Assembly (NCBI RefSeq): GCF_014395225.1
Contig: NZ_CP060723.1
Coordinates: 5,084,001 to 5,148,000 of the forward strand
Reading direction: 5' to 3'
DNA: 64,000 nt
Origin: Pedobacter roseus
GTDB taxonomy: Bacteria; Bacteroidota; Bacteroidia; Sphingobacteriales; Sphingobacteriaceae
The position numbers were made by a program, and so were the translations under genes. Of the stretch, positions 41,903 to 49,417 are shown piece after piece. The notes beneath the pieces are model-generated. The model saw only the letters and a program-made list of their open reading frames with translations, ran no database searches and was not told the DNA's origin. Position 1 is the first letter of the stretch. Each line of letters begins with the position of its first letter.

Positions 41903-42232
41903 ATGAAAATTTTAGTGAAGAAAACTATTTTGTATTATGTTAAAGCTTACCCTTTAGCAGAAGTGCCATTATTAGTTTGGTTTCATGAATTTAGCAAGAT
42001 ACGATTCGATAATTTTAATCAGCTTAAAAATGTATATGGTAATGCAAGTATTGTAGCAAACAACCGGGTTATCTTTAACATTAAAGGCAACGATTTTAGA
42101 TTGGTAGTGTCTGTAAATTTTATACAACAGGCTTGTTATGTGATCTGGTTTGGAACACACAAGGAATATGATAAAATCGATGTTGAAACAATTGCCTTTG
42201 ATACTAGAATTTTAACGGATAATGATCTATAA
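41903..42232 (+). CDS. higB: HigB-type toxin (mRNA interferase family)
   Basis: A 109-residue protein; start MKILVKKT (ATG 41903) because the longer frame starts upstream of the promoter. It has the HigB pattern: AEVPLLVWFHEF, NFNQLKNVYGNASIVANNRVIFNIKGNDFRLVVSVNF and IWFGTHKEYDKID. Such toxins cleave mRNA on the ribosome. The antitoxin gene follows with a 2-bp gap. Predicted transcript is nearly leaderless. Confidence 0.9.
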   Translation: MKILVKKTILYYVKAYPLAEVPLLVWFHEFSKIRFDNFNQLKNVYGNASIVANNRVIFNIKGNDFRLVVSVNFIQQACYVIWFGTHKEYDKIDVETIAFDTRILTDNDL

Positions 42233-42234
42233 CG

Positions 42235-42591
42235 ATGAACTGGAAAATATTAAAAAACGAAACCGATTATAATAAAGCATCAATGAGATTGATGGAAATT
42301 TTTCATGCCACACCGAACACACCTGAAAGTGATGAGCTAGAATTATTACTTGTTCTGATAAAAGATTTTGATGAAAAAAATTATCAACTACCAGAATTAG
42401 ATGCCTTAGAAGTAATTAAATATAAAATGAAGGAAATGGGGATAAAAGCTAAAGATTTAGAACCCCTAATCGGAAGCAAGGGACATGTATCTGCCGTACT
42501 ATCAGGAAAAAGAGATATCACTTTAAAGATGGCTCAAAAACTTAAAAACTATTTTAGCATTCCATCTGACGTATTTCTTCATTCTGCATAA
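42235..42591 (+). CDS. higA: HigA-type antitoxin, HTH protein
   Basis: A 118-residue protein. The N-terminal half is helical (ESDELELLLVLIKDFDEKNYQLPELDALEVIKYKM); the C-terminal half is an Xre-like HTH (IKAKDLEPLIGSKGHVSAVLSGKRDITLKMAQKLKNYF). It neutralises HigB and represses the operon. Order toxin-antitoxin is the typical higBA order. No sign of decay in either gene. Confidence 0.9.
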   Translation: MNWKILKNETDYNKASMRLMEIFHATPNTPESDELELLLVLIKDFDEKNYQLPELDALEVIKYKMKEMGIKAKDLEPLIGSKGHVSAVLSGKRDITLKMAQKLKNYFSIPSDVFLHSA

Positions 42592-42623
42592 ATATTTTGC
42601 AGAAATAATAGCACATCATACAA

Positions 42624-43193
42624 CTAGGCTTTTGATTTCAACCTGCTCAGCGTTTCCTGAGAAATATTCAGATAAGAGGCAACCATTTTGTTCGGCATAC
42701 GCATCACCACGTTTGGGTTTTGAGCCAGCAGCTGGCGGTAACGTTCAGTGGCATCGAGCGTAATAAACGACATCAGCCTGTTGGTATTGGTTACGTAGGC
42801 ATACTCTAGGTAATGCCGGTAAAGTTTCTCCCATTGGGGAATAATTTTAAGCAGGTAATAAAAGTCGGCCTGCGAAATGTAATACAGTTCGGTATCTTCT
42901 ATCGCCTGCACAAATTCTTTTGAAGTTTCGTTGGTAATGAAACTGACCAAAGCAGTGGCAAACTGGTTTTCGAAAGCAAAATGCCTGGTGGCTTCGGTAC
43001 CACCTTCAGTTAAGAAAAAAATCCGCAAACAGCCTTTGCCGACAAAATAAATCCGTTGGCTTGTTTCGCCCGGACTAATCAGGACTTCATTCTTCTTCAC
43101 TTCCATTATTTTGAAAAAAGAGAATGCAGTCTCCATATCCGGATCGCTGATTGTGATTTTTTCTCTTATATAATCTGAAAGCTGTTTGTGCAT
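42624..43193 (-). CDS. Crp/Fnr family transcriptional regulator
   Basis: A 189-residue regulator with a cNMP-binding-like domain (FKIMEVKKNEVLISPGETSQRIYFVGKGCLRIFF) and C-terminal HTH (MVASYLNISQETLSRL). The C-terminal HTH is of the bacteroidotal type. No cysteine cluster for Fe-S. It lies 32 bp after a DUF2798 gene on the same strand, so both are probably one operon under the FNR-like box at 43501. Confidence 0.9.
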   Translation of the reverse strand: MHKQLSDYIREKITISDPDMETAFSFFKIMEVKKNEVLISPGETSQRIYFVGKGCLRIFFLTEGGTEATRHFAFENQFATALVSFITNETSKEFVQAIEDTELYYISQADFYYLLKIIPQWEKLYRHYLEYAYVTNTNRLMSFITLDATERYRQLLAQNPNVVMRMPNKMVASYLNISQETLSRLKSKA

Positions 43194-43225
43194 TTAAATT
43201 TAGGCTTAACCAAATATAATCATGT

Positions 43226-43450
43226 TTAGGTTTTCGAAGTGATTTTTTCGGCCAGCTTCCTTGCGTTGGGGATAATGATAAAGGCAGCAAAATAGGCTAC
43301 CGGCAACATTACACTCCATGCTTTTAAAAATTTCAAAACCCAATCTTCGCCAAAACCATAATTGCGCATTAAACCTACAAAAGCCATAATTAAAGTCATG
43401 GGGATTACCACAAACAAGGTATTGATGTATCTAAAGTGTTCTTTTTTCAT
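43226..43450 (-). CDS. DUF2798 small membrane protein
   Basis: A 74-residue protein with two helices (TLFVVIPMTLIMAFVGLMRNYG and WSVMLPVAYFAAFIIIPNARKLAEKIT). The PxxxxxMAFVGL...AYFxAFIIIPxARKLxE pattern is that of DUF2798. Function unknown. First gene of a likely operon with the Crp/Fnr regulator. Confidence 0.85.
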   Translation of the reverse strand: MKKEHFRYINTLFVVIPMTLIMAFVGLMRNYGFGEDWVLKFLKAWSVMLPVAYFAAFIIIPNARKLAEKITSKT

Positions 43451-43464
43451 TTTATGTTTTTCTA

Positions 43465-43487
43465 ATACTGCAAAAATGCAGGTATTA
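43465..43487. promoter_or_regulatory. Palindrome in the DUF2798 leader
   Basis: aatactgcaaaaatgcaggt att: arms AATAC-TGCA and TGCA-GTATT with one extra G. Lies between the FNR-like box and the DUF2798 ATG; could be an operator or a leader hairpin. Confidence 0.35.
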
Positions 43488-43500
43488 AAAGGCCTAACCT

Positions 43501-43514
43501 TTGATTTAGGTCAA
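43501..43514. promoter_or_regulatory. FNR/CRP-type box TTGATTTAGGTCAA
   Basis: Matches TTGAT-N4-ATCAA at nine of ten positions. It is centred about 57 bp before the DUF2798 start codon, a position suited to activation. The regulator gene of the same family is second in the operon, so autoregulation is plausible. Confidence 0.55.
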
Positions 43515-43554
43515 AAAAATAAGAAGCCTTAAATTTAAGATATAGGTTCAATAT

Positions 43555-44139
43555 TTATTTTACAATTTCTTTTTGGGGTAAAGAATCTATAACTGTAATC
43601 TTTTTGAACAGCATAAATGAAAATAATTTATTATCCCGCCCCGGGACTCTATAAACACCTTTAGCTTTTAAAATATATGCAGAAATTGCTGCCATATCCC
43701 AGCCATCTACTATATCAGCAGACCATTTAGCATTTAATAGACTTTCAAAACCTCTTTTAATACCGTACCCTCTAACTTTTATTATATCTTTTTTTACTTT
43801 TTCTTCTATGTAAGAATTATCCCAGGCCCACAACCAGGTATTAGATTTTAAAGAAACAGACCCCACCTCTTCATAGTCAATAATAAGTTTCTGTATCCCC
43901 TTACTACTAAATATGAGTTTACCTGTTGACTGATCATAATCCCATCTTTCATATTGGCCAATTCTATATTTCTCTTCACAATATGCTTGCTGTTTTTTAA
44001 GATATTCGCATGAAATTTTGGAAAGCTGTTCGAATGAAACTGTATCTAAGAGATTAATTTTTTTCGAAGTAGATCTATTATTACAACTTGCAAAAAACAT
44101 TGTAAGTATTGCGATATAAAAACTTAATTGTCTTAGCAT
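43555..44139 (-). CDS. Putative lipoprotein, DUF6882-like
   Basis: A 194-residue protein with a lipoprotein signal (FYIAILTMFFASC, C19). The central TWLWAWDNSYIEE and YGIKRGFESLLNAKWSADIVDGWDMAAISAYI segments resemble the WLWaWaNps pattern of DUF6882, from memory. Function unknown. It ends 12 bp upstream of the neighbouring NTF2-like gene on the same strand. Confidence 0.55.
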   Translation of the reverse strand: MLRQLSFYIAILTMFFASCNNRSTSKKINLLDTVSFEQLSKISCEYLKKQQAYCEEKYRIGQYERWDYDQSTGKLIFSSKGIQKLIIDYEEVGSVSLKSNTWLWAWDNSYIEEKVKKDIIKVRGYGIKRGFESLLNAKWSADIVDGWDMAAISAYILKAKGVYRVPGRDNKLFSFMLFKKITVIDSLPQKEIVK

Positions 44140-44151
44140 ATAAACGAAGAT

Positions 44152-44556
44152 TTAGTATTTTTCTTCCAGCACAATTTCAAGAGCAATTACCTTCCATTCT
44201 CCTTTAATATTTTTCCAGTGGTATATTTCTTCCGTCTGGATGGTCTGTTTTTTAGATAAAATGAGCATTTTAGGTTTTAAAAGAACCGATTTACGGGCAA
44301 TTTTTTCGGTAAAAACATCATCTTCCATAGATGACTTTATCCGGTAATAACTGGAATGGATTTCTTTAATCCCGCTCAAATATTTTTTTAAATCGATGGT
44401 AAAATCGCGTTTGTTTATGTTTGGTTTTTCATACGGAGTAAAGTTTAAACCATCATCAAACATGGCTGCATACGCGGTTGCATCTTTATTCTCTAAGGCC
44501 AGGTTTGCTTTTTGGTGTAGCTCGTTAATTGCTGAAATAATTAAATCGGTTTCCAT
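44152..44556 (-). CDS. NTF2-like (SnoaL/DUF4440-type) protein
   Basis: A 134-residue cytoplasmic protein. Helices IISAINELHQKANLALENKDATAYAAMFDDGLNFTP followed by strands (SYYRIKSSMEDDVF, KKQTIQTEEIYHWKNIKGEWKVIALEI) fit the NTF2-like cone fold. No catalytic residues can be assigned. It precedes the lipoprotein gene by 12 bp, so likely co-transcribed. Confidence 0.65.
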   Translation of the reverse strand: METDLIISAINELHQKANLALENKDATAYAAMFDDGLNFTPYEKPNINKRDFTIDLKKYLSGIKEIHSSYYRIKSSMEDDVFTEKIARKSVLLKPKMLILSKKQTIQTEEIYHWKNIKGEWKVIALEIVLEEKY

Positions 44557-44689
44557 GGCATGAAGTTAATGGTTTGTATCAGGGTTTTCAAATTTATGAT
44601 GATTAGGGAGCTGATTTTCCACAAATGTTAGAATGTGAAACTGCTTGTTTTGTATTGAGTATAATTATTTTTAGGTTTTGGAAATGAAA

Positions 44690-44910
44690 GGGTAGCGTTT
44701 CACAGGTGCTGTAGTCCCGCCATCCGCTTTATCCCGATTGGAAAAAATCGGGATGCACGCTTTTTTCGGGTTTAGTTAACAGCGGTTTGGCTTTCCTGCA
44801 CTGGCCCAGGTTAAATAAACCTGATTGGACGGACGCCAATTTCCTTCAAATTGGCTGGAGGGAAAGCAGGGCTGAAAATGCCAAAAGCACAGAACCACTC
44901 ATTTCCTATT
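44690..44910. repeat. Uninterrupted long-palindrome element
   Basis: About 220 bp. Blocks agtcccgccatccgctttat, the hairpin atcccgatt / aatcgggat, cgggtttagttaacagcggt, ctggcccag and gggctgaaaatgccaaaagc match the two halves at 20166-20300 and 20660-20800 in order. The outer arms ggaaatga... are imperfect complements of each other. The spacer 44557-45103 holds nothing else recognised. Confidence 0.65.
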
Positions 44911-45103
44911 AATCATAAAATATTTTTCATATTCTGGAAACGAAAAGGCAGCATTTGATATTAGCGATATACATCATCTCTAAGCACAACAACCACAGCT
45001 GATTCTAATCTTAATACTAGTTTAACATATTTCTAAACTTTTTTTCTACCTTGATGCAACGTTTTAAAATCCCCCATGTCTTATAATCAGAATATTCGAA
45101 ATT

Positions 45104-45661
45104 TTGGAAGCCGTATACATCGATAAAAACCTGGAACTCGTAAAAAAATGCATGCAGGGCAGCCGCGCAGCACAGTTTGAATTGTACAAGCTGTATGCAA
45201 AGGCCATGTATAATGTGGCACTGCGCATTTTAAATTATGAGGAAGAGGCTGAAGATGTTTTACAGGAAGCATTTTTGGATGCTTTTACCAGAATTGTTGA
45301 TTTTAGGCAGGAAACCACCTTCGGGCTTTGGCTAAAGCAGATTGTGATTAATAAATCCATCAATTACCTGCGTAAACGCAAGATGGAATTTGTAAGTACG
45401 GATGAAATATCGGAAGTATCGGACGAAGATAGTTTTGATGACAGTGAGATGCGGTTGCAGGCCGATGAAATAAGACAGGCCATTACCCAATTGCCAGATG
45501 GTTACAGGGTAGTATTGAGTTTATACCTTTTAGAGGGTTACGACCATGAAGAGATTGCACACATTTTAAAAATAAGTGAAAACACCAGTCGTACACAGTA
45601 CATGAGGGCAAAAAAGAAATTAAAAAGTATTTTAGAACAGAAAGGGATGAGAGATGAATAA
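45104..45661 (+). CDS. ECF-type RNA polymerase sigma factor
   Basis: A 185-residue sigma-70 family protein with region 2 (AAQFELYKLYAKAMYNVALRIL, EEAEDVLQEAFLDAF) and region 4 (ITQLPDGYRVVLSLYLLEGYDHEEIAHIL, ENTSRTQYMRAKKKL). There is no in-frame ATG; TTG 45104 is the best start, and an out-of-frame ATG lies at 45076. The next gene overlaps by 8 bp, so the anti-sigma-like product is made in step. Confidence 0.9.
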   Translation: MEAVYIDKNLELVKKCMQGSRAAQFELYKLYAKAMYNVALRILNYEEEAEDVLQEAFLDAFTRIVDFRQETTFGLWLKQIVINKSINYLRKRKMEFVSTDEISEVSDEDSFDDSEMRLQADEIRQAITQLPDGYRVVLSLYLLEGYDHEEIAHILKISENTSRTQYMRAKKKLKSILEQKGMRDE

Positions 45662-46181
45662 TAGATTAGAAACCTTTGTAAAGGATAACCGCAAGGCTTT
45701 TGATATTATGGAGCCATCAGCGGGGCTTTGGGCAAAAATTGAACAGGAATTAGACACAAAAAAGAAAAAAAAACCTGTAAAGCTCTACTTATGGATGAGT
45801 GCAGCAGCAGCCATCGTAGTGGTTTTCGGTTTAGTTTGGCTGTACGCCGGAAGGTTACAAAACAAAGATTTAGAAATAGCCGACGTTAGTGCTTCTTATG
45901 CAAAAAAAGAAGTCCACTTTGCGGGATTGATTACCGAAAAAAGAGACAGTTTGGCCATTTTTGCCTCGGCAAACCCTGAATTGTACAAAAAATTTACTGC
46001 CGACCTGAGAAAACTTGATGAAGATTATGAAAGGTTAAAAGCAGAGCTGCCAACCTCGCCCAACCAAACTTTTGTGGTAAAGGCCATGGTTAAAAACCGC
46101 GAAATACAGCTACAGTTATTAAAGCAACAATTATTAATTATTAACCAGGTTGACGATTATAAAAGGGTTAACCAGATTTAA
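45654..46181 (+). CDS. Putative anti-sigma factor
   Basis: A 175-residue single-pass membrane protein: cytoplasmic N-terminus (RLETFVKDNRKAFDIMEPSAGLWAKIEQEL), a helix at about 45-63 (LWMSAAAAIVVVFGLVWLYAG) and a periplasmic, helix-rich part. Position directly after an ECF sigma gene with an 8-bp overlap supports an anti-sigma role, and the N-terminus matches the bacteroidotal pattern. No zinc-binding HxxxCxxC motif. Confidence 0.72.
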   Translation: MNNRLETFVKDNRKAFDIMEPSAGLWAKIEQELDTKKKKKPVKLYLWMSAAAAIVVVFGLVWLYAGRLQNKDLEIADVSASYAKKEVHFAGLITEKRDSLAIFASANPELYKKFTADLRKLDEDYERLKAELPTSPNQTFVVKAMVKNREIQLQLLKQQLLIINQVDDYKRVNQI

Positions 46182-46335
46182 GTTTAAAGCAGCAAAAGCG
46201 AAATTAAATAATGGCAGAATCAGTTTTGATACCCGATTCGCGCTACTTGATACCAGGAGGATACGCTCACCACATTTACATTTCTTATTACCAGCCGGCA
46301 GGTTTTAAGCCATTAAATGTTTAACAATTAACAAC

Positions 46336-47622
46336 ATGAAAACAATAAAAATATTTCTGGCCTTTATGGCTTTAATCGCCGTAGAAACCAATGCGCAAGA
46401 AATTGCGCTAAATAGTCCAGCTGAAAAAGCAGTTGCAGAAGCTTCTGCTCAACCTACTTCATTGGCAATGGTCAGCTATTCCAAATCAACACAAACAGGA
46501 AGCGACGCTGAACGTTCTAAGTCTTATAGCAAGAGTTTTAGTGTAGACAATAACGATAAGGTTAATTTAAACAACCAATACGGATCAATCACCATTAAAA
46601 CCTGGGATAGGAAAGAAGTAAAGGTTGATGTAGATATTAAAGTTTACAGCAATTCGGATAGCGATGTACAAAGGTTGATTGACGGTGTGAATATCGACGC
46701 CACTAAAAATGGAGATGTAGTTTCTGTTAAAACCAACATGGGCGATAGGAACGGACGTTATGGCCGCAGTGTTAAAAACGGGGTAACCACCTGGAGAAGA
46801 GAAATTAAAGTAATTTATACGGTATACATGCCTGCAGTAAATCCCCTAACCGTTTCTCAACAGTATGGCAATGTAGAAATGGGCAACTTTGCTGGCCCAA
46901 CTTCTTTAAAAGTAGAGTATGGAAATCTGGTTGCAGGTAATCTAAGCAATACCAACAACTACATTAATGTACAGTATGGTAAATGTGATATTCAAGACCT
47001 TAATGCAGCCGTAGTAAAACACGAATATAATGGTCCGGTTACAATTGGGGCTGTTGGCACTTTAGAGCTTGATGCAGAATATGTTGCGGTAAACATTAAT
47101 ACGATTAGAAAATCAGCCGATATTAAAGTGCAGTATGGTAAGGGTTTAACCATTGGTACTATTGGCGGCAACTTACTTTTAAATTCGGAATATGCAAAAG
47201 TAAACATCAATACCGTTAGGGGAAATACGGTTGCCAAGCAAGCTTATGGCGACTTAAATATTGCTTCAGCCGGTAAAATTGCGGTAAATGCAGAATATTC
47301 TAATGTTACTTTAGGCACCTTAAATGGTGATGCGAATATCAATATGGATTACAACCGGCTAAGTGTAAACGAAATTACACCATCCTGCAGAAATTTCAGC
47401 TTCGGTGGAGAATATGTAGGTGTAAGCCTTGGTTTTGCAGATCGATATAATGGAACTTTTAATGTTTCTACCTCTTATGCTGGCTTTAAATATGGCTCAA
47501 ACGTAACATCGACCACTGTAAGCAAGGATGATGAAACCAAAAAATATTCGGGCAAGATTGGTAGCGGAGGAGCTTCAACGGTGTCGGTTAAAACCGAATA
47601 TGGAGCCGTTACCTTTAAATAA
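46336..47622 (+). CDS. Exported DUF4097-type beta-repeat protein
   Basis: A 428-residue protein with a signal peptide (MKTIKIFLAFMALIAVETNA). From about 70 it is made of regular short beta-strand turns with recurring Y-G-x and E/Y-x-x-V/N-I words (VNLNNQYGSITIKTWDR, QQYGNVEMGNF, VEYGNLVAGNL, VQYGKCDIQDL, EYAKVNINTVRG, EYSNVTLGTLNG), typical of the DUF4097 right-handed beta-solenoid. Likely periplasmic or at the surface, and functionally tied to the ECF/anti-sigma pair. Confidence 0.8.
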   Translation: MKTIKIFLAFMALIAVETNAQEIALNSPAEKAVAEASAQPTSLAMVSYSKSTQTGSDAERSKSYSKSFSVDNNDKVNLNNQYGSITIKTWDRKEVKVDVDIKVYSNSDSDVQRLIDGVNIDATKNGDVVSVKTNMGDRNGRYGRSVKNGVTTWRREIKVIYTVYMPAVNPLTVSQQYGNVEMGNFAGPTSLKVEYGNLVAGNLSNTNNYINVQYGKCDIQDLNAAVVKHEYNGPVTIGAVGTLELDAEYVAVNINTIRKSADIKVQYGKGLTIGTIGGNLLLNSEYAKVNINTVRGNTVAKQAYGDLNIASAGKIAVNAEYSNVTLGTLNGDANINMDYNRLSVNEITPSCRNFSFGGEYVGVSLGFADRYNGTFNVSTSYAGFKYGSNVTSTTVSKDDETKKYSGKIGSGGASTVSVKTEYGAVTFK

Positions 47623-47648
47623 GCGTTTTCAAACCAAACAAATTATAA

Positions 47649-47677
47649 AGTCCTGCCGTATTGGTAGGACTTTTTTT
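47649..47677 (+). terminator. Terminator after the DUF4097 gene
   Basis: agtcctgcc / ggtaggact with one G-T pair, loop gtatt, followed by TTTTTTT. It ends 14 bp before the ATG of the next gene. Confidence 0.75.
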
Positions 47678-47690
47678 ATATTTATTGCAG

Positions 47691-48233
47691 ATGAAAATTT
47701 ACCTTATTATTCTGCTTTCTGTTTTTGCTTTACCGGTATTGGCCCAAGAGGCACAAGTTAAGTGGGCCACACAGGAAACCTTTTTCGAAGATTTAGCAGG
47801 CAAAGAGCTGCCGGATTTTAAAGGTTTAACCGTTAACAAAAAAGCATTCAGCAGTGCTGATTTAAAAAATCAGGTAACAGTGATTAACTTTTGGTTCGAA
47901 AAATGCCCACCGTGTATTGCCGAAATGCCAGAATTAAATAAACTACAAATAAAATATGGCAAAAATGGTGTAAGGTTTATAGGCATTACACACGATCTCC
48001 CTGCAAACGCTAAACTTTTTCAGAAAAAGAGTGGCTACAAATATGAGATTGTATCGTTGAGCAAGGATGAAATCCGCAGGTTAAACATCAATCACGGTTT
48101 TCCATCGAATATTTTGGTTGGCAAGGATGGAAAAATCATTTATGCTACGGCCAATATTTCGTTTACAGATCCTCAGTTTAAAGCGAAATCGGTCCTTTTT
48201 GAAGAAAAATTAAAGGCTGAGTTAGGGATTTGA
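47691..48233 (+). CDS. TlpA-like thiol-disulfide oxidoreductase
   Basis: A 180-residue exported thioredoxin-fold protein with a signal peptide (MKIYLIILLSVFALPVLAQ), start ATG 47691. Active site CPPC in NFWFEKCPPCIAEMPEL; conserved cis-Pro in NHGFPSNILVGKDGK. It probably reduces disulfides in periplasmic proteins, as TlpA/ResA relatives do. Separated from the DUF4097 gene by a terminator. Confidence 0.88.
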   Translation: MKIYLIILLSVFALPVLAQEAQVKWATQETFFEDLAGKELPDFKGLTVNKKAFSSADLKNQVTVINFWFEKCPPCIAEMPELNKLQIKYGKNGVRFIGITHDLPANAKLFQKKSGYKYEIVSLSKDEIRRLNINHGFPSNILVGKDGKIIYATANISFTDPQFKAKSVLFEEKLKAELGI

Positions 48234-48377
48234 TAGGTTTTAATGGCCCGTGAGGACACAGGCCATGGATCAGGACAAATATCCTTACCAATTTATTGAT
48301 ATAATACAATTGGTTTACCCCAAAGCCGTTCTGACCGCGATTATTGTAATCTTTAAAGGTAAGAAAACAGCAAAAGC

Positions 48378-49268
48378 TTAAAGTACGTATTCTTCATTTA
48401 TGGGCTTAACAGGCTCGGGAATATCATCTTCTTCCAACATCTGTAAAAGATTGATTTCGATAGTCCTGGTGATCTGGTTAAGCGGAACACCTGCCGAATT
48501 ATTTTCGAAAGGATTAACCAAACTCATTCCATTAATCTGTGTAGATACAAAAACGAAACCGATCAGCCAGCCCAAAAATATGGCTGCAGGTCCGGCATCC
48601 TGACTGATTACAAGGGTAAAAGTAACCACAAACAGCCAGATAAACACCTTGGTTAAATAAGTATAGGTTGTTGGAAATATCGTGTTTTTAATCCGCTCAC
48701 TCATCCCCATCGAATCAGAAAAACGGGTCAGCATTTCGTTAATTTCTATAAAGCGGAAACCATCGATTTTATTTGCCTTTGCTAACTTCTGCAGATCACG
48801 CGATTGGATGTTAAGCAGGGCATTGTGAGCATTGTTGTGTTTTTTAATTTCATTTAAATCGGCCTCCGTCAGGTATTTGGTATAAATTTCATCAACCGTG
48901 TTTCTTAAATTGGCTTTTAGCGCATATAAAAAAGCAATATGCCTGTACACCATGCGTTTCACACTTTCTTCATCCTCATCAACATAATTAATCAAAGCGC
49001 GCGCATAAGAGCGTGAATCGTTTACAAGTGCACCCCATACTTTCCGTGCTTCCCACCACCTATCGTAAGCCTGGTTATTGTTAAAACCGATAAAAAAGGC
49101 AATGGCTGTACCTAAAACGGTTGGAATAATGGATGGAATGGAGAAATGATGGGCGATTAAATACTCACGAACAAGGTACGCTGCCGTACAAGAAGCGATC
49201 ATAATCAGATCAACATGCCATGTATTTCTTAAAATTCTACTTAACCTGATATTTTGTATTAAAAGCAT
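48378..49268 (-). CDS. Bestrophin family anion channel protein
   Basis: A 296-residue membrane protein with the bestrophin signature GFNNNQAYDRWWEARKVWG and ALVNDSRSYARALINYV. Helices at 20-35, 45-62, 205-225 and 228-245 match the family fold; NPFENNSAGVPLN near the C-terminus is also conserved. Bacterial bestrophins form pentameric ion channels. The spacer 48234-48377 shows nothing else. Confidence 0.9.
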   Translation of the reverse strand: MLLIQNIRLSRILRNTWHVDLIMIASCTAAYLVREYLIAHHFSIPSIIPTVLGTAIAFFIGFNNNQAYDRWWEARKVWGALVNDSRSYARALINYVDEDEESVKRMVYRHIAFLYALKANLRNTVDEIYTKYLTEADLNEIKKHNNAHNALLNIQSRDLQKLAKANKIDGFRFIEINEMLTRFSDSMGMSERIKNTIFPTTYTYLTKVFIWLFVVTFTLVISQDAGPAAIFLGWLIGFVFVSTQINGMSLVNPFENNSAGVPLNQITRTIEINLLQMLEEDDIPEPVKPINEEYVL

Positions 49269-49306
49269 ATATTTTTTTGAGGAACAAATTCTTACGGTTG
49301 AAAATA

Positions 49307-49314
49307 CAAAACTA
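49307..49314 (-). promoter_or_regulatory. -7 element TAGTTTTG of the bestrophin gene
   Basis: TAnnTTTG match on the minus strand, 38 bp before the ATG at 49268. Confidence 0.4.
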
Positions 49315-49417
49315 AAGCCGAAATGTTTTACAATGTAACAAATTAAATGACAGACAGTACAGGTTGCCGATTGTTATGCAAATGTTTATCTTGGAGAACC
49401 AAATATTCTTTTTTCTT

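Noticed and set aside
45060..45110. Frameshift at the start of the sigma factor gene (ATG at 45076 out of frame)
   Set aside because: The TTG at 45104 gives a normal sigma N-terminus and length, so no lesion needs to be assumed.
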